A DNA stretch of 64,000 nucleotides from an uncultured Roseicyclus sp. (lineage in GTDB: Bacteria; Pseudomonadota; Alphaproteobacteria; Rhodobacterales; Rhodobacteraceae). A program made the translations under genes and the position numbers. Where the stretch lies: positions 1,054,001 through 1,118,000 of the forward strand of contig CANMRT010000002.1 in assembly GCA_947500415.1 (NCBI GenBank), read 5' to 3'. The first letter of the stretch is position 1; the number at the start of each line of letters is the position of its first letter. Shown one piece after another: positions 1 through 8,762 of the stretch. Under the pieces are notes generated by a model that worked only from the letters and a program-made list of their open reading frames with translations, had not been told where the DNA came from and did no database searches.

Positions 1-140
1 CGATCCGTAAATAGTCTTTGACCAGGCGGGTGTGACACCGCCCGGATCGGTTGAACAGATTGCAGTTGATCCCTGCAGGAATTTTCTTAAAGTTAAATTA
101 ATTTTCCGCTGAGGCAACATTTGATGCCATGGAGGTCAGC

Positions 141-2522
141 GTGCTGGACGACATCTACCCCCCGGTTGTGCCCGGGCCGCCCAAGCCCAGCAAGGTATTC
201 GTGCCCTCGGTCTTCAGTCTGCCGCCGGGCACCGAACGCTATGTCGTTGAAGGTTGCGGCGCGGTCCTGATCCCGCTCCATACCGGTGACACCCTGCGCA
301 TCGTCAACACCGAAGGCGGCCAACCCTGCGAGGTTGTGACAGCAGGCGCAGGCGGACGCCTCGTCGACTTGCTCGACGCCAAGGCCACCGCCACCGCCAC
401 CGGTCTCCAGCGCCTCCTCACCGATCACGACCAATCGCTGCAAAGCCTCCATCTCGGTCTCCAATCCCGCGGCATCGACACCGCCGCGCTGAACGCAATC
501 CACATCTTTGAGGCCACAACCCCCGCCGGAACGGAAGAAACCTTCACCGCCCAATCCGATGGCACCCTCATCGTAGCCGCCCCCCATCCCAACCCCACGG
601 GCCAGATGGACGCCGAGGCGCAAGACACCGCCTCCCCCCTGACCGTCTGGATCACCCGCGCCACGATCAAACCGCACAGGGGTTTCGAGCTGCCCGATCC
701 GCTGGCAGAGCCCATCGAAAACATCCGCGTGCACACCCGCATGGCAGAGGCCTATTTCGTCAAGGCCGGCGACTACATCCAGATCCTCGACGTCGACGGC
801 CGCCAATGCACCGATTTCGAATGCTTCTCGGCCCGCAAGCTCGACAAAGGCATCGAACACGCCCTTGACGTCACCACCACCCGCACGCTCATGGCCCGCG
901 ACTACCCAATGCCCGGCCTGCACGCGAAGTATTACGACCAGGAGATGATGCCGCTCATCGAAGTGGTCCAGGACACCTGCGGGCGGCATGACGCCTTCGC
1001 GTTGGCCTGCTCCGCCAAATACTACGACGACATCGGCTATCCCGGCCACGCCAATTGCTCGGACAACTTCAACACCGCGCTGGAAAAATTCAACGTCTCG
1101 GGCCGCCCCGGCTGGATGGCGATCAATTTCTTCTTCAACACCGCCATCGACGACCACGGCGTTCTCTACGGCGACGAACCTTGGTCGCGCCCCGGCGACT
1201 ACGTCCTGCTGCGCGCGCTCACCGACATCGTCTGCGTCACCTCCGCCTGCCCCGATGACACCACAGCCGCCAACGGCTGGAACCCCACTGACATCCACGT
1301 CCGCACCTACTCGGGCGACAACACTTTCCAACGCGCCATCGCTTTCCGCGCCACTCCCGAGGCTGAGCCCAAGATGACCAAACAAACCGGCTTTCACGAT
1401 TGCTTCGCGCGCCACACCCGCAATTTCGTCGAATACAACGGCTATTGGCTCGCCAATTGTTTTGCTGAGGCCGGTCCGATCGAGGAATACCATGCCTGCC
1501 GCGAGGCCGTGGTGATGATGGACCTCAGCCCGCTCCGCAAGTTCGAGATCACCGGCCCGGATGCCGAGGCGCTGTGCCAATACATCTTCACCCGCAACAT
1601 GAAGACCCTTGCCGTGGGCGGCGTCGTCTACACCGCGATGTGTTACGAGCATGGCGGCATGATCGACGACGGCACCGTCTTCCGCTTGGGCAAAGACAAC
1701 TTCCGCTGGATCGGTGGCAACGACTACGGCGGCGAATGGATCCGCGAGCGGGCCGAAAAACTGGGCCTCAAGGTCCTCGTCCGCTCCTCCACCGATCAGC
1801 TGCACAACGTCGCCGTCCAGGGCCCAAGCAGCCGCGACCTCCTGCGAGAGCTCGTCTGGACTGCCCCCCACAACCCCGAATTCGACCAACTCGGCTGGTT
1901 CCGCCACACCCCCGCCCGCCTCCGCAATGAATCCGGCACCCCCTTCGTCGTCTCCCGCACTGGCTACACCGGCGAGCTTGGCTACGAGGTCATGTGCCAC
2001 CCTAAGGATTGCGAGGAACTCTTCGACGCCATCTGGGACGCAGGGAAAAAATACGGCCTGAAACCCATGGGCCTGGAAGCCCTCGACATGGTCCGCATCG
2101 AAGCGGGCCTGATCTTCGCCGGCTACGATTTCTCCGACCAGACCGACCCGTTCGAGGCCGGCATCGGCTTCACCTGCCCCCTCAAATCCAAGACCGACGA
2201 CTTCATCGGCCGCGACGCGCTGATCCGCCGCAAAGAGCACCCCATGCGCAAACTCGTCGGCCTCGACATCGACAGCAACATCGACGTGACCCACGGCGAC
2301 TGCATCCACATCGGGCGCGCGCAGATTGGCGAGGTCACCTCCTCCATGCGCTCACCTCTGCTGGGCAAAAACATCGCCATGGCGCGCGTGGATGTCGCCC
2401 ATGCCGAACCGGGAACCGAGATCGAGATCGGCAAGCTAGACGGCCACCAGAAGCGCATTCCGGCTGTCATCCGCAAAGACCTCTCCGCCTACGATCCCAC
2501 CAAGGAAAAGCCCCGCAGCTAA
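141..2522 (+). CDS. tdm: Trimethylamine N-oxide demethylase (Tdm), DUF1989-GcvT fusion
   Basis: Cleaves TMAO to dimethylamine and formaldehyde in the cytoplasm, second step of the pathway. About 790 residues. The N-terminal half is a DUF1989 domain with a Cys/His-rich stretch (CTDFECF, DTCGRHDAFALAC, GHANCSDNF, roughly residues 230-320), as expected for the zinc site of Tdm. The C-terminal half (about residue 420 on) is a folate-binding GcvT/aminomethyltransferase domain (ALDMVRIEAGLIFAGYDF). This domain pair and length are those of characterised roseobacter and Methylocella Tdm, and tmm, dmm and tmo genes nearby agree. The GTG at 141 is preferred because GGAGG lies 5 nt upstream; an in-frame ATG at 129 would add four residues but has only a distant GAGG. 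Third codon positions are strongly C-rich, which leaves a long open frame on the opposite strand. Confidence 0.9.
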   Translation: MLDDIYPPVVPGPPKPSKVFVPSVFSLPPGTERYVVEGCGAVLIPLHTGDTLRIVNTEGGQPCEVVTAGAGGRLVDLLDAKATATATGLQRLLTDHDQSLQSLHLGLQSRGIDTAALNAIHIFEATTPAGTEETFTAQSDGTLIVAAPHPNPTGQMDAEAQDTASPLTVWITRATIKPHRGFELPDPLAEPIENIRVHTRMAEAYFVKAGDYIQILDVDGRQCTDFECFSARKLDKGIEHALDVTTTRTLMARDYPMPGLHAKYYDQEMMPLIEVVQDTCGRHDAFALACSAKYYDDIGYPGHANCSDNFNTALEKFNVSGRPGWMAINFFFNTAIDDHGVLYGDEPWSRPGDYVLLRALTDIVCVTSACPDDTTAANGWNPTDIHVRTYSGDNTFQRAIAFRATPEAEPKMTKQTGFHDCFARHTRNFVEYNGYWLANCFAEAGPIEEYHACREAVVMMDLSPLRKFEITGPDAEALCQYIFTRNMKTLAVGGVVYTAMCYEHGGMIDDGTVFRLGKDNFRWIGGNDYGGEWIRERAEKLGLKVLVRSSTDQLHNVAVQGPSSRDLLRELVWTAPHNPEFDQLGWFRHTPARLRNESGTPFVVSRTGYTGELGYEVMCHPKDCEELFDAIWDAGKKYGLKPMGLEALDMVRIEAGLIFAGYDFSDQTDPFEAGIGFTCPLKSKTDDFIGRDALIRRKEHPMRKLVGLDIDSNIDVTHGDCIHIGRAQIGEVTSSMRSPLLGKNIAMARVDVAHAEPGTEIEIGKLDGHQKRIPAVIRKDLSAYDPTKEKPRS

Positions 2523-2534
2523 ACGCGCCCCTCG

Positions 2535-2607
2535 TGGGCTGGGTGAAACCCACCGCACGGCAACATTTCACCTCGCGGCAGCGCAGCGAAGGGCGGGTTT
2601 GAGCCCA
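2535..2607. repeat. Imperfect palindromic intergenic element after tdm
   Basis: TGGGCT...AAACCC (2535-2551) can pair with GGGTTTGAGCCCA (2595-2607). A smaller GGGTGAAACCC hairpin is nested at the 5' side, and GGTGAAA recurs inverted as TTTCACC. It could terminate tdm transcription, although no T-run follows. From memory it also resembles short GGGTGAAACCCACC-type interspersed repeats of Rhodobacteraceae genomes; copy number cannot be judged from one window. No gene is seen between 2523 and 2807. Confidence 0.35.
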
Positions 2608-2807
2608 TACCTACTAAACCAAATCGCCCAATTGTACGGCAGTGGCAACTGTGAATGGCACCCCAACTCATCAGCATTCGCCAGGCAAACGACGCGAGGT
2701 CGGCAATGATGCAACAACCGATAAAAAAGCGCATGTAGGGGGCAGAAAGCCGCCTGAAGGGCATGCAACGTAACCGACAAGAGACCTTCTAATTTCTGGG
2801 AATTTTC

Positions 2808-3452
2808 ATTTCTTATAAACTTGCATTCGCCGCCGCTGCCCTGGCAACTTTGCCCGCAACCCACGCAGCCGCACAGGATTGGTCCGGTGCTTATGTCGGG
2901 ATCGCGGCATCCTCAATTCAATACGAAGCCGAAGGCTTCGTGACACCTATTCCAGCAGTGACTTGGTACGGTGAGAACTCGACAGGCGTCGGAACACTTT
3001 TCGTCGGCTATGATTGGCAAGTCGGCCCGCGTGAAGTGGTGGGTGTTGAATTTGACTATTCCTTCAGCCTTTTTGGTTCGGGCAGGACGGATACCTTCGC
3101 AATACAGGCGATCAACGAGGAACTCTCGAACGTTGCGAGTGCTCGGGTGCGGTTCGGCTATGCCTTCGACAATATCCTTCCCTACGTCTCCGTCGGTCTC
3201 ACCTCCGCTGACTATGAACTATCCACAGGCGGCGTCTTGACGCCAACGTCAAGGACACGAAATGTGGTGGGCACAACCGTGGGCGTTGGCATCGACTACT
3301 TGATTGGTGAGGCGCATCAACTGCGCGTTGAACTACTGCACACTCAATTTGACGATCAGCAATTTCCTCAGTTACCCGTCGGTATTACGGCGGTTACATC
3401 AACGGGTATCAACTATTCCGAGTTGCGCGTCGGCTACGCCTACCGCTTTTAA
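2808..3452 (+). CDS. Outer-membrane beta-barrel protein, start codon unclear
   Basis: The mature part begins near QDWSGAYVG and shows alternating strands ending in GINYSELRVGYAYRF, a typical C-terminal barrel strand with final Phe. It resembles the small OmpA-like/Omp25 barrels of alphaproteobacteria, about 200 residues. A convincing signal peptide (ISYKLAFAAAALATLPATHA) is encoded upstream, but no ATG or GTG precedes it in frame after the TAA at 2790. The only candidates are ATT at 2808, CTG at 2796, or TTG at 2850, which would cut the signal peptide in two. I place the start at the ATT codon. Either a rare start codon is used or the ATG was lost. Function is not predictable beyond outer-membrane location. 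Confidence 0.6.
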   Translation: MSYKLAFAAAALATLPATHAAAQDWSGAYVGIAASSIQYEAEGFVTPIPAVTWYGENSTGVGTLFVGYDWQVGPREVVGVEFDYSFSLFGSGRTDTFAIQAINEELSNVASARVRFGYAFDNILPYVSVGLTSADYELSTGGVLTPTSRTRNVVGTTVGVGIDYLIGEAHQLRVELLHTQFDDQQFPQLPVGITAVTSTGINYSELRVGYAYRF

Positions 3453-3683
3453 GTATGACTTCCCAGGTTCTGCGGTGACATTGCGGACCTGCACCACAAT
3501 TTGTTTGTTTTGCATCCGCAGCGAAGGGCCGCTTCGTCCCGCAATGCGGACTTTTGACCCTTACCTAAACGCTACCCCGATAAAGCCGCCCTCCCCACCA
3601 CTCCCGCACAATTCCCCTAGACGCACACGACATCTCCGTAGACCATCACCCGACCAACAAAGCCGCCAAGCCAAGGCCACCAC

Positions 3684-4061
3684 ATGAAACACGTCCTCGC
3701 CGCCGCGCTCCTCCTCGCCACGCCTGCACTCGCTCAACCCGTGGCCGTGCAACTCGACGCCGAGGAAGTCACCGTGCTTCTCACCGGCAACACCGCCATC
3801 GGCGAATGGGAAGGCACACCCTACCGGCAATACTTCGGCGAGGACGGCGTGACGCTTTTCGCGCAGCCCGAGGCCCGCACCACACGCGGCGAATGGCGCG
3901 TGGATCCGGAGAGCGACGAATACCAAAGCATCTGGCCCGGCGATGCGGAATGGGAGGGTTGGATCGTCATGGTCTGGATGAACGAGTATTACTGGCTCAG
4001 CCGCTCGACCCCACCCACGGTCTTCGAGGTTGTCGACGGCCAGCAGTTGGTGGCGGAATGA
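3684..4061 (+). CDS. Small secreted protein of unknown function
   Basis: 125 residues with a clear Sec signal peptide (MKHVLAAALLLATPALAQ, cleavage after ALA). The mature part is acidic and rich in Trp and Gly (GEWEGTPYRQYFGEDG, WPGDAEWEGWIVMVW), suggesting a small beta-rich periplasmic domain. I recognise no family. Its stop overlaps the next gene's start (ATGA at 4058-4061), so the two are translationally coupled and probably act together. An AAGG ribosome-binding site lies upstream. Confidence 0.7.
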   Translation: MKHVLAAALLLATPALAQPVAVQLDAEEVTVLLTGNTAIGEWEGTPYRQYFGEDGVTLFAQPEARTTRGEWRVDPESDEYQSIWPGDAEWEGWIVMVWMNEYYWLSRSTPPTVFEVVDGQQLVAE

Positions 4062-4486
4062 AAGCTCCGGTCACGGCCCTCGTGCTGGCGCTCACTATCA
4101 CCGTGGCCCAAGCCGACGGCTTCTGCGACACGCTGACCGAGATGCAGGCCATTGCGGGCAATCCGGATGCTGGCGGCTTCACAGTCGCATTCCCCGACGC
4201 AATAGCGGCCGAGGCCTCCTGTCGCGCGGTGCTTGAACTCGGCGGCATCCGATCGCTTTCGTGCAATTGGGCGTTTGACTATCGGGCGGATGCGGCGCGC
4301 GCGGCCTTCGATCTGCTGGCCTCCGAAATTGCCGCTTGCGCAGGTGACCCCATCGCAACCGAGGCCCCGGTCAATCATCCCGACAGTTACGATCTGTTGT
4401 CCTTTGCCGGTGGCATAAGCGCCGCCCTGAAGGACAAGGCGGCGCTGCAAGAGACCCATGTGATCTTGCGCGTACAGGCAGGGTGA
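4058..4486 (+). CDS. Small secreted protein of unknown function, coupled to the preceding gene
   Basis: 142 residues, starting inside the ATGA overlap. Signal peptide MKAPVTALVLALTITVAQA is followed by a mature domain with four cysteines (FCDTLTEM, ASCRAVLEL, LSCNWAFDY, IAACAGD), enough for two disulfides in the periplasm. Lys and Tyr are few and the fold looks mostly helical. I recognise no family. The pair lies between tdm and tmm, but nothing in the sequence ties it to amine catabolism. Confidence 0.7.
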   Translation: MKAPVTALVLALTITVAQADGFCDTLTEMQAIAGNPDAGGFTVAFPDAIAAEASCRAVLELGGIRSLSCNWAFDYRADAARAAFDLLASEIAACAGDPIATEAPVNHPDSYDLLSFAGGISAALKDKAALQETHVILRVQAG

Positions 4487-4504
4487 AGTGGGTTAAGAAA
4501 AGGT

Positions 4505-4530
4505 AAACGGGTTCTCGGATTCCGTTTTTT
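4505..4530 (+). terminator. Rho-independent terminator after the secreted-protein pair
   Basis: AAACGG (4505-4510) pairs with CCGTTT (4522-4527) around an 11-nt loop, and the T-run continues to 4530. It lies 19 nt after the stop at 4486. An outer pair GGGTTAAG (4490-4497) and CTTAACCC (4539-4546) can enclose it. Confidence 0.6.
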
Positions 4531-4550
4531 ATCAGATGCTTAACCCTGCT

Positions 4551-4564
4551 TATCACGCGTGATA
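4551..4564. promoter_or_regulatory. 14-bp perfect palindrome between convergent genes
   Basis: TATCACGCGTGATA is perfectly self-complementary and ends 7 nt before the tmm stop codon. A one-mismatch copy (TATCAAGCGTGATA) occurs at 58656-58669, upstream of lipB. It could be a protein-binding site. Its position between two converging gene ends is unusual for an operator, so the role is open. Confidence 0.3.
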
Positions 4565-4571
4565 TGCGCCG

Positions 4572-5906
4572 TCAATTCTGCAGGTAAACCTCCAGGCTAT
4601 CATCCAGCGCATCCTTCCAGGGCGTGTGATGTTTCGGCGCCATCGTGCCCGTGATGACCGATTTGTAGCCATTGTCGCGGAAGGTCATAATGCCCTTCTT
4701 CTTGTGGCCTTTCCATTCCTTGAAGGCCTGGCATGCGCCGTCGACATCGAAGCTCGGATAATCGGTCTCATCGATCAGTTCCTTGACGTAGTCGCCCTGA
4801 TACCAGATCGCATCGTAATCATCCTCACCCGCATCTTCACGCGCCTCGCGGTCGGCCACATCCGCCTCCATCGTCGCACGGTCCGGCAGCGCGATCTTGT
4901 CCATGATGACGTCGCGAACCCACCAGGCCTGAGCGTCGAACATGTTGAAGGTGAACCACTGATCCTGCATGCCCAGATAGAAGAGCGCCGGATTGTCGAT
5001 GAACGTCGTGCCCTTGTAGAGCATCGCCGACGCCAACCGGTTCGCCGTTTTAAGCCGCAACTCATCCGCCATGAAGGGGAAGTGGTGCTGATACCCGGTA
5101 CATAAGATCACGGCATCGACTTCACGGCTGCTGCCATCCTTGAAATGCGCCGTTTTGCCTTCCAGCTTCGTCAGCAACGGCACCTCGGCCCAATTCTCCG
5201 GCCAATCATACCCCATCGCCGCCGTGCGGTGGCTGACCGTGATCGACTTCGCGCCATACTTCCAGCACTGCGAGCCAATATCTTCAGCGGAATACGAAGT
5301 CCCGATGATCAGGATATCCTGCCCCTTGAACTCCACCGCATCGCGGAAATCATGGGCGTGCAGGACCCGGCCCTGAAAGCTCTCGAACCCATCGAACTGC
5401 GGCACATTCGGCGTCGAGAAGTGCCCCGTGCAGCAGATCACGTGGTCGAACTCTTCCGAGTAAACCCGATCCCCCGGCAAGTCCTTCACCGTCACAGTGA
5501 ACTTGCCATCCGCAAAGGTCACATCCTTCACCGCCGTCTCGAACCGGATCCAGTCGCGCACCCCCGCTTTCTTCACACGGCCTTCGATGTAATCGAACAG
5601 AACAGCACGCGGCGGATAGCTGGCGATCTGTTTGCCGAAATGCTCCTCAAAGGAATAATCGGCAAACTCCAACCCCTCCTTCGGGCCATTCGACCAAAGA
5701 TAGCGATACATTGAGCCATGGACCGGCTCGCCATACTGATCGAGCCCCGTCCGCCAGGTGTAATTCCAGAGCCCGCCCCAATTCGCCTGCTTCTCGAAAC
5801 AGACGATTTCAGGGATCTCGTCGCCATTCTTGGCGGCAGATTGGAAGGCGCGCAGTTGGGCGAGGCCTGAGGGGCCCGCGCCCAGAACAGCAACTCGTTT
5901 GGTCAT
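4572..5906 (-). CDS. tmm: Trimethylamine monooxygenase (Tmm), flavin-containing monooxygenase
   Basis: Oxidises trimethylamine to TMAO with NADPH and O2; cytoplasmic FAD enzyme. 444 residues, the usual Tmm length. Near the N-terminus is the FAD-binding GAGPSG ([13 protein letters not shown], residues 5-17). The FMO signature region is [17 protein letters not shown] with HAHDFRD, the NADPH-binding turn is GTSYSAED, and [10 protein letters not shown] is the C-terminal FAD-contact motif. The N-terminal stretch [10 protein letters not shown] is typical of bacterial Tmm. A strong AAGGAG site lies 7 nt before the ATG. A hairpin terminator separates it from gmaS upstream, so tmm probably has its own promoter. 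Tdm and TmoXWV nearby process the product. Confidence 0.93.
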   Translation of the reverse strand: MTKRVAVLGAGPSGLAQLRAFQSAAKNGDEIPEIVCFEKQANWGGLWNYTWRTGLDQYGEPVHGSMYRYLWSNGPKEGLEFADYSFEEHFGKQIASYPPRAVLFDYIEGRVKKAGVRDWIRFETAVKDVTFADGKFTVTVKDLPGDRVYSEEFDHVICCTGHFSTPNVPQFDGFESFQGRVLHAHDFRDAVEFKGQDILIIGTSYSAEDIGSQCWKYGAKSITVSHRTAAMGYDWPENWAEVPLLTKLEGKTAHFKDGSSREVDAVILCTGYQHHFPFMADELRLKTANRLASAMLYKGTTFIDNPALFYLGMQDQWFTFNMFDAQAWWVRDVIMDKIALPDRATMEADVADREAREDAGEDDYDAIWYQGDYVKELIDETDYPSFDVDGACQAFKEWKGHKKKGIMTFRDNGYKSVITGTMAPKHHTPWKDALDDSLEVYLQN

Positions 5907-5924
5907 TCGGTGATCTCCTTAAAG

Positions 5925-5960
5925 CAAAAGGGAGCCAAGACGCAGCTGCGTCCGGCCCCC
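5925..5960 (-). terminator. Terminator between gmaS and tmm
   Basis: Read on the minus strand, GGGGGCC (5960-5954) pairs with GGCTCCC (5936-5930) with one G-U pair. An inner perfect palindrome GACGCAGCTGCGTC extends the hairpin, and TTTT follows. It sits in the 85-bp gap after gmaS and 18 nt before the tmm start, so it should end or attenuate gmaS transcription before tmm. Confidence 0.65.
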
Positions 5961-5991
5961 TACCCGTGTGTTTGCAAAGTGGCCGAGACGC

Positions 5992-7320
5992 TCAGATGTC
6001 GAGCGTGTTGTCCTTTTCCCACTGGCTGAAATGCGAGACGTAGGAGTTCCACTCCTGCATCTTCATCTTCAGGTAGGCGGCTGAGAATTCATCCCCCATC
6101 GCTGCCTTCAAGCCTTTGTCCTTGTCGTATTCGCGCAAGGCGTCGAGCAGGTTCAGCGGCAGCTTGGGCGCACCACGAACCTTGTGACCTTCGGCATACA
6201 TATCGATGTCGTAGCGCTTCCCGGGATCTGCTTCAGATCGAATGCCCGAAAGGCCCGCAGCGATGATGACCGCCTGCAAGAGGTAAGGGTTCGCGGCACC
6301 ATCCGGCAGGCGCAATTCGAACCGGCCCGGGCCCGGCACACGGACCATATGGGTGCGGTTGTTGCCGGTCCACGTCACGGTGTTCGGTGCCCAGGTCGCT
6401 CCCGACATGGTGCGCGGCGCGTTGATGCGCTTGTAGCTGTTTACCGTCGGGTTGGTGATCGCGGCCAAGGCGCTGGCGTGCTTCATGATCCCGCCGAGAA
6501 AGTGTTTGCCGCGTTCAGAGAGGCCCACTTCACCAGTCGGGCCGTCGCCCTCACCAGCAAAGACATTGGTCTTGGCAGCCGCACCCGGCGCATCCCAAAC
6601 CGAGATATGAGCGTGACAGCCATTGCCTGTGAGGCCTTCGATCGGCTTCGGCATGAAGGTTGCGCGGAAGCCGTGATTTTCGGCGACGGATTTGGTCATG
6701 AACTTGAAGAAGGAATGCTTGTCAGCGGTGCGCAGGGCATCGTCGAATTCCCAGTTCATCTCAAACTGGCCATTCGCGTCCTCGTGGTCGTTCTGGTATG
6801 GGCCCCAGCCGAGCTCCAGCATGTAGTCGCAAATCTCACGCACGACATCGTAGCGGCGCATTACCGCCTGCTGGTCGTAGCAGGGTTTTTCCGCCGTATC
6901 GAACGGGTCGGAAATCTGCGAGCCGTCGGGCGTCAGCAGGAAGTATTCCGCCTCGATCCCCGTTTTTACGTGCAGCCCTTCGGCGGCGGCTTCATCAATC
7001 AGGCGGCGCAACACGTTGCGGGGGGCTTGGTCGACGTCTTCGTCTTCCATCACGCAATTGCCCGCGACCCATGCAACTTCGGGCTTCCATGGCAGTTGGA
7101 TCACCGAGGAAGGGTCCGGCACGGCGAGCATATCCGGGTGAGCAGGCGTCATGTCGAGCCATGTGGCAAAGCCCGCAAACCCCGCGCCATCTTCCTGCAT
7201 GTCGGCAATCGCCTGCGCCGGGACCAGCTTGGCGCGCTGGCCGCCGAAGAGGTCGGTGAAGGAGATCATGAAGTATTTGACGCCCTTTTCCTTGGCGAAG
7301 GCGGCCAGATCAATGGTCAT
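5992..7320 (-). CDS. gmaS: Gamma-glutamylmethylamide synthetase (GmaS), glutamine synthetase family
   Basis: Ligates monomethylamine to glutamate using ATP, giving gamma-glutamylmethylamide. 442 residues, type III glutamine-synthetase-like. Visible motifs are EAEYFL (metal ligand), GNGCHAHISVWD (GxGxHxH active site), NPTVNSYKRI (substrate loop) and RFELRLPDGAANPYL (the C-terminal metal/ATP motif). The N-terminus (FMISFTDLFGGQRAKLVP) matches GmaS rather than biosynthetic GlnA. It follows mgsA-mgsB-mgsC in the same direction, 85 bp after mgsC, the usual gene company for the N-methylglutamate pathway. Confidence 0.9.
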   Translation of the reverse strand: MTIDLAAFAKEKGVKYFMISFTDLFGGQRAKLVPAQAIADMQEDGAGFAGFATWLDMTPAHPDMLAVPDPSSVIQLPWKPEVAWVAGNCVMEDEDVDQAPRNVLRRLIDEAAAEGLHVKTGIEAEYFLLTPDGSQISDPFDTAEKPCYDQQAVMRRYDVVREICDYMLELGWGPYQNDHEDANGQFEMNWEFDDALRTADKHSFFKFMTKSVAENHGFRATFMPKPIEGLTGNGCHAHISVWDAPGAAAKTNVFAGEGDGPTGEVGLSERGKHFLGGIMKHASALAAITNPTVNSYKRINAPRTMSGATWAPNTVTWTGNNRTHMVRVPGPGRFELRLPDGAANPYLLQAVIIAAGLSGIRSEADPGKRYDIDMYAEGHKVRGAPKLPLNLLDALREYDKDKGLKAAMGDEFSAAYLKMKMQEWNSYVSHFSQWEKDNTLDI

Positions 7321-7366
7321 GTTTCAGTTCCCTGTGGTGGTCTTTTGTTTTGTCTTTTCAAAGGCG

Positions 7367-7396
7367 AAGGGCGCGACGTTGAACCGCCGCGCCCTT
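7367..7396 (-). terminator. Hairpin between mgsC and gmaS
   Basis: AAGGGCGCG and CGCGCCCTT form a perfect 9-bp stem with a 12-nt loop in the 85-bp gap after mgsC. Only a short T-stretch follows on the minus strand. A partial terminator or mRNA-processing site that sets the mgs to gmaS ratio is more likely than a full stop. Confidence 0.45.
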
Positions 7397-7405
7397 GCAC
7401 TAGTG

Positions 7406-8752
7406 TCAGTAGCCGGTTCCGGGTTTACCGGGGTACCAATCGGTGCCCGCGAGTGGGATGCGCGCCATGGCGGCGGCTTCCATCGTCAGCGCGCAAAGGT
7501 CCTCGGGTTCAAGATTGTGGAGGTGGTTCTTGCCACAGGCCCGCGCGATGGTCTGGGCCTCCAGCGTCATCACCTTGAGGTAATTGTTGAGCCTGCGTCC
7601 GCCCTCGATCGGGTCGAAGCGCGCCATCAAGTCCGGGTCCTGCGTTGTGATGCCGGCAGGGTCATTGCCCTCATGCCAATCGTCATAGGCGCCAGCGGTT
7701 GTGCCGAGCTTCTGATACTCATCTTCCCAACGCGGGTCATTGTCACCCAGCGCGATCAGAGCCGCCGTGCCGATTGCCACGGCATCAGCCCCTAGCGCCA
7801 TGCATTTGGCGACATCGGCACCGGTACGCACGCCGCCGGATACGACGAGCTGCACTTCGCGGTGCATCCCGAGGTCCTGCAAGGCGCGGACGGCTTCGCG
7901 GATACAGGCCAGGATTGGCTGGCCGACATGTTCGATGAATACGTCCTGCGTGGCCGCAGTGCCGCCCTGCATCCCGTCGAGGACGACGACATCCGCCCCC
8001 GCTTTCACGGCAAGCGTTGTGTCGAAGTAAGGCCGTGCGCCGCCGACTTTGATGTAGATCGGCACTTTCCAGCTGGTGATCTCGCGCAGCTCAAGGATCT
8101 TGATTTCCAGATCATCTGGGCCGGTCCAGTCGGGGTGACGGCAAGCGGAGCGTTGGTCGATGCCTTTCGGCAAGTTGCGCATTTCGGCCACGCGGTCTGA
8201 GATTTTCTGACCCAGCAACATGCCGCCGCCGCCGGGCTTTGCGCCCTGCCCCACGACGACTTCGATGGCGTCCGCCTTGCGCAGATCGTCCGGATTCATG
8301 CCGTAGCGGGATGGCAGGTATTGGTAGACCAATTTGTTGGAATGGCCGCGTTCCTCTTGCGTCATCCCACCGTCGCCAGTGGTCGTCGACGTGCCAGCAA
8401 GTGTAGCCCCACGGCCCAAAGCTTCCTTTGCGGGGCCGGACAGCGCACCGAAGGACATGCCCGCGATAGTGATCGGGATATCGAGTTCAATCGGGTTTTC
8501 GGCATGGCGCGTGCCCAGGGTGACGGATGTTTCGCACTTCTCCCGGTAGCCTTCGAGCGGGTAGCGAGAGATCGATGCGCCCAGAAACAACAGGTCGTCG
8601 AAATGCGGGACCTTCCGCTTCGCGCCGCCGCCCCGGATGTCATAGATGCCCGTAGCGGCCGCGCGCCGGATTTCGGCATTGATGCTCTGGCTGAACGTGG
8701 CGGATTGGATCGGCGTGGTCCGAGGGATGCCGTTTGATTTCACGTCTTTCAC
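7406..8752 (-). CDS. mgsC: N-methylglutamate synthase subunit C, FMN glutamate-synthase-like domain
   Basis: Catalytic FMN subunit of N-methylglutamate synthase, which makes N-methylglutamate from the glutamylmethylamide pathway. 448 residues. It contains the FMN-binding core of GltB: GMSFGALSGPAKEALGRG, GAKPGGGGMLLGQKI, VVLDGMQGGTAATQ and GGVRTGADVAKCMALGADA. The C-terminus CGKNHLHNLEPEDLCAL is typical of MgsC/GlxD-type proteins. The GTG at 8752 is chosen because AAGGGG lies 6-7 nt upstream and the mgsB stop is only 10 bp away. A longer frame to 8989 would run into mgsB. Confidence 0.88.
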   Translation of the reverse strand: MKDVKSNGIPRTTPIQSATFSQSINAEIRRAAATGIYDIRGGGAKRKVPHFDDLLFLGASISRYPLEGYREKCETSVTLGTRHAENPIELDIPITIAGMSFGALSGPAKEALGRGATLAGTSTTTGDGGMTQEERGHSNKLVYQYLPSRYGMNPDDLRKADAIEVVVGQGAKPGGGGMLLGQKISDRVAEMRNLPKGIDQRSACRHPDWTGPDDLEIKILELREITSWKVPIYIKVGGARPYFDTTLAVKAGADVVVLDGMQGGTAATQDVFIEHVGQPILACIREAVRALQDLGMHREVQLVVSGGVRTGADVAKCMALGADAVAIGTAALIALGDNDPRWEDEYQKLGTTAGAYDDWHEGNDPAGITTQDPDLMARFDPIEGGRRLNNYLKVMTLEAQTIARACGKNHLHNLEPEDLCALTMEAAAMARIPLAGTDWYPGKPGTGY

Positions 8753-8762
8753 GACCGCCCCC

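Noticed and set aside
93-2309. 738-residue open frame antisense to tdm
   Set aside because: It is the mirror of a C-rich wobble pattern in tdm; the sense product has clear DUF1989 and GcvT domains while the antisense product has no family features.
6184-7578. 464-residue frame opposite gmaS
   Set aside because: gmaS on the minus strand has all glutamine-synthetase motifs; the opposite frame has none of any family.
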